Shown here: positions 5,736 through 6,856 of the stretch, piece after piece
Layout: each line of letters opens with the position of its first letter
Numbering within the stretch: position 1 is the first letter of the stretch
Assembly: GCA_022545805.1 (NCBI GenBank)
Contig: JAKEIJ010000042.1
Location: forward strand, 1-6,856
Length of the DNA: 6,856 bases
DNA from: Nitrosotalea sp.
GTDB lineage: Archaea; Thermoproteota; Nitrososphaeria; Nitrososphaerales; Nitrosopumilaceae
Direction of reading: 5' to 3'
Translations under genes and position numbers: made by a program
The notes under the pieces: generated by a model
Databases searched by the model: none
The model's input: the letters and a program-made list of their open reading frames with translations, nothing else
Told to the model about the DNA's origin: nothing

Positions 5736-6771
5736 CTAGTGATTTTATATCAATTACAAATCTGTATCTTACATCGCTACTGAGAACTCGTTTGTATGCC
5801 TCGTTTACTTTTTGAATTGGAATTAGTTCAATCTCGCTTGCAATGTTATTCTTGCCGCAAAAGTCAAGCATCTCCTGTGTTTCCTTGATTCCTCCAATGA
5901 GTGAGCCTGCAAGACTGCGTCTGCCTGCAACAAGTGGAAACGAGCCAATAGGCGTCTGCTTTTCTGGAATTCCGACAACTACCATGGAACCGTCTAATGC
6001 TAAAAGCTCAAGATACTGGTTCCAGTCAAGTTCTGCAGATACTGTATTAATTATCAAGTCAAAGTACCCCTTTAGTTTTTCAAATGTTTGGGGATCTGAT
6101 GTGGCATAAAAATAATCTGCGCCAAGCTTTTTTCCATCTACTTGTTTTTTGACAGAATGACTAAGGACTGTGACCTCTGCACCCAGTGCATGTGCAATCT
6201 TTACTCCCATGTGTCCTATTCCGCCAAGGCCAATGATTGCAACTTTTTTTCCTGGACCTGCCTTCCAGTGTCTAAGTGGGGAATAAAGTGTAATACCTGC
6301 ACACAAAAGTGGCGCTGCCTTGTCAAGTGGTAACGATTCTGGAATTTTTAATACATAATTTTCATTTACTACAATTTTGTTTGAATATCCTCCTTGTGTT
6401 ATGGTGCCGTCCTTTTCAGTTCCGTTGTATGTTGTAATCATCCCTCCAGTACAGTACTGCTCCAAGTTTTTCTTGCAGGGCTCGCATTTGCGACACGAGT
6501 CCACAAAACATCCCACCCCGACTTTGTCCCCCACTTTGTATCGCGTAACTTTTGGTCCTGTCTTTGATACGATTCCTGTTATTTCGTGCCCTGGAACCAT
6601 TGGAAACATGGATCCGCCCCATTCGTCACCAACCTGGTGAATGTCGGTGTGACATATTCCACAATATTGTATTTCAACTACGATATCATTTTCTCCTGGT
6701 TCTCGCCTTTCAAATGAATACGGTGCCAATGTTGCCTTGGCACTTTGTGCTGCATATCCTTTTACTTTCAT
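5725..6771 (-). CDS. Zinc-dependent, NADP(H)-type alcohol dehydrogenase (YahK/AdhC/cinnamyl-alcohol-dehydrogenase group)
   Basis: 348 residues from ATG at 6771. A longer frame begins at 6792 (seven extra residues), but family members start at MK(I/V)K, and the TATA box places transcription start between the two ATGs. Numbering from the shorter start: catalytic zinc ligands Cys40 (CGICHTD), His62-Glu63 (PGHE) and Cys157 (PLLCAG); structural zinc site Cys93, Cys96, Cys99, Cys107 (pattern C-x2-C-x2-C-x7-C); Rossmann motif GLGGIG (181-186). The SHS-x-KK after the second strand resembles the SSS-x-KK phosphate-binding loop of NADP-specific cinnamyl alcohol dehydrogenases, so NADP(H) is likely. [12 protein letters not shown] and [13 protein letters not shown] are characteristic of this subgroup. 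Length matches the family (E. coli YahK is ~349). It probably reduces a broad range of aldehydes in the cytosol; the physiological substrate is unknown. It is convergent with the deacetylase and looks functionally separate from the polysaccharide genes. Confidence 0.93.
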   Translation of the reverse strand: MKVKGYAAQSAKATLAPYSFERREPGENDIVVEIQYCGICHTDIHQVGDEWGGSMFPMVPGHEITGIVSKTGPKVTRYKVGDKVGVGCFVDSCRKCEPCKKNLEQYCTGGMITTYNGTEKDGTITQGGYSNKIVVNENYVLKIPESLPLDKAAPLLCAGITLYSPLRHWKAGPGKKVAIIGLGGIGHMGVKIAHALGAEVTVLSHSVKKQVDGKKLGADYFYATSDPQTFEKLKGYFDLIINTVSAELDWNQYLELLALDGSMVVVGIPEKQTPIGSFPLVAGRRSLAGSLIGGIKETQEMLDFCGKNNIASEIELIPIQKVNEAYKRVLSSDVRYRFVIDIKSLEQN

Positions 6772-6806
6772 GGTATTATCCGATGGTATCATTATTGTTT
6801 TGATTC

Positions 6807-6816
6807 TATTTAATTA
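6807..6816 (-). promoter_or_regulatory. Candidate TATA box for the alcohol dehydrogenase gene
   Basis: The minus strand reads TAATTAAATA, centred near 6811. A start site ~26 bp downstream falls near 6785, between the ATGs at 6792 and 6771, leaving a ~14-nt leader for the 6771 start. This agrees with the family N-terminus beginning at the second Met. The remaining bases to the window end show no further gene; an ATG at 6848 is closed by TAA after one codon. Confidence 0.5.
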
Positions 6817-6856
6817 TTGAGAGATGCGGATCTATTAGTTTTCCATTATGACATAA

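Noticed and set aside
6793..6856. A further gene start at the right edge
   Set aside because: The ATG at 6848 is followed by one codon and TAA, and the minus strand shows only promoter-like AT-rich sequence; nothing supportable fits in 64 bases.
1..6856. CRISPR array, insertion sequence, tRNA or rRNA genes
   Set aside because: No regularly spaced direct repeats, no transposase-like frame or flanking inverted repeats, and no cloverleaf-like sequence was found; gaps between genes are all under 100 bp.

Overview
The window looks like chromosomal DNA from a mesophilic ammonia-oxidising archaeon (Nitrososphaerota/Thaumarchaeota, Nitrosopumilales-like). This is inferred from AT-rich coding with archaeal codon use, TATA-like boxes 24-32 bp ahead of starts with very short or absent leaders, and secreted proteins built from modules I recognise from that group (paired beta-sandwich units, a NodB-like domain beginning C-x-C-V-A-F-R, and a short C-terminal P-x-W...KI(S/T) helical module). 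No species call is possible from sequence alone.

Layout. 1-215 (minus) is the 5' part of a gene that runs off the left edge and encodes a charged, probably cytosolic protein. A 67-bp AT-rich divergent gap separates it from 283-591 (plus), a two-helix membrane protein of 102 residues. That gene meets, tail to tail with a 2-bp gap, the end of 594-2534 (minus), a large secreted protein with three beta-sandwich modules, a proline-rich linker and a NodB-like domain that has lost its metal ligands. 47 bp upstream on the same strand lies 2582-4036 (minus), a processive membrane glycosyltransferase of family 2 that begins with GTG. A 98-bp divergent gap holding a cluster of AATCA/TGATT half-sites separates it from 4135-5694 (plus), a secreted NodB-like deacetylase with an intact metal site, fused to a C-terminal domain that resembles a double-psi beta-barrel (RlpA/expansin type). 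Convergent to it, with a 30-bp gap, is 5725-6771 (minus), a zinc NADP(H)-type alcohol dehydrogenase of the YahK/CAD group. Positions 6793-6856 hold that gene's promoter and no supportable gene. Every intergenic gap is under 100 bp. I saw no tRNA, rRNA, CRISPR array or mobile element.

How it may work together. The synthase, active deacetylase and inactive deacetylase paralogue form a plausible cell-surface polysaccharide locus, analogous to PgaC plus PgaB/IcaB in bacterial poly-N-acetylglucosamine systems. The synthase would extrude a beta-linked polymer, the 519-residue enzyme would deacetylate it outside the cell and perhaps bind or cut it with its barrel domain, and the 646-residue paralogue would bind glycan through a dead catalytic fold carried on beta-sandwich spacers. 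The motif changes are read directly from the sequence; the pathway is inference. The alcohol dehydrogenase has no evident link to the polysaccharide.
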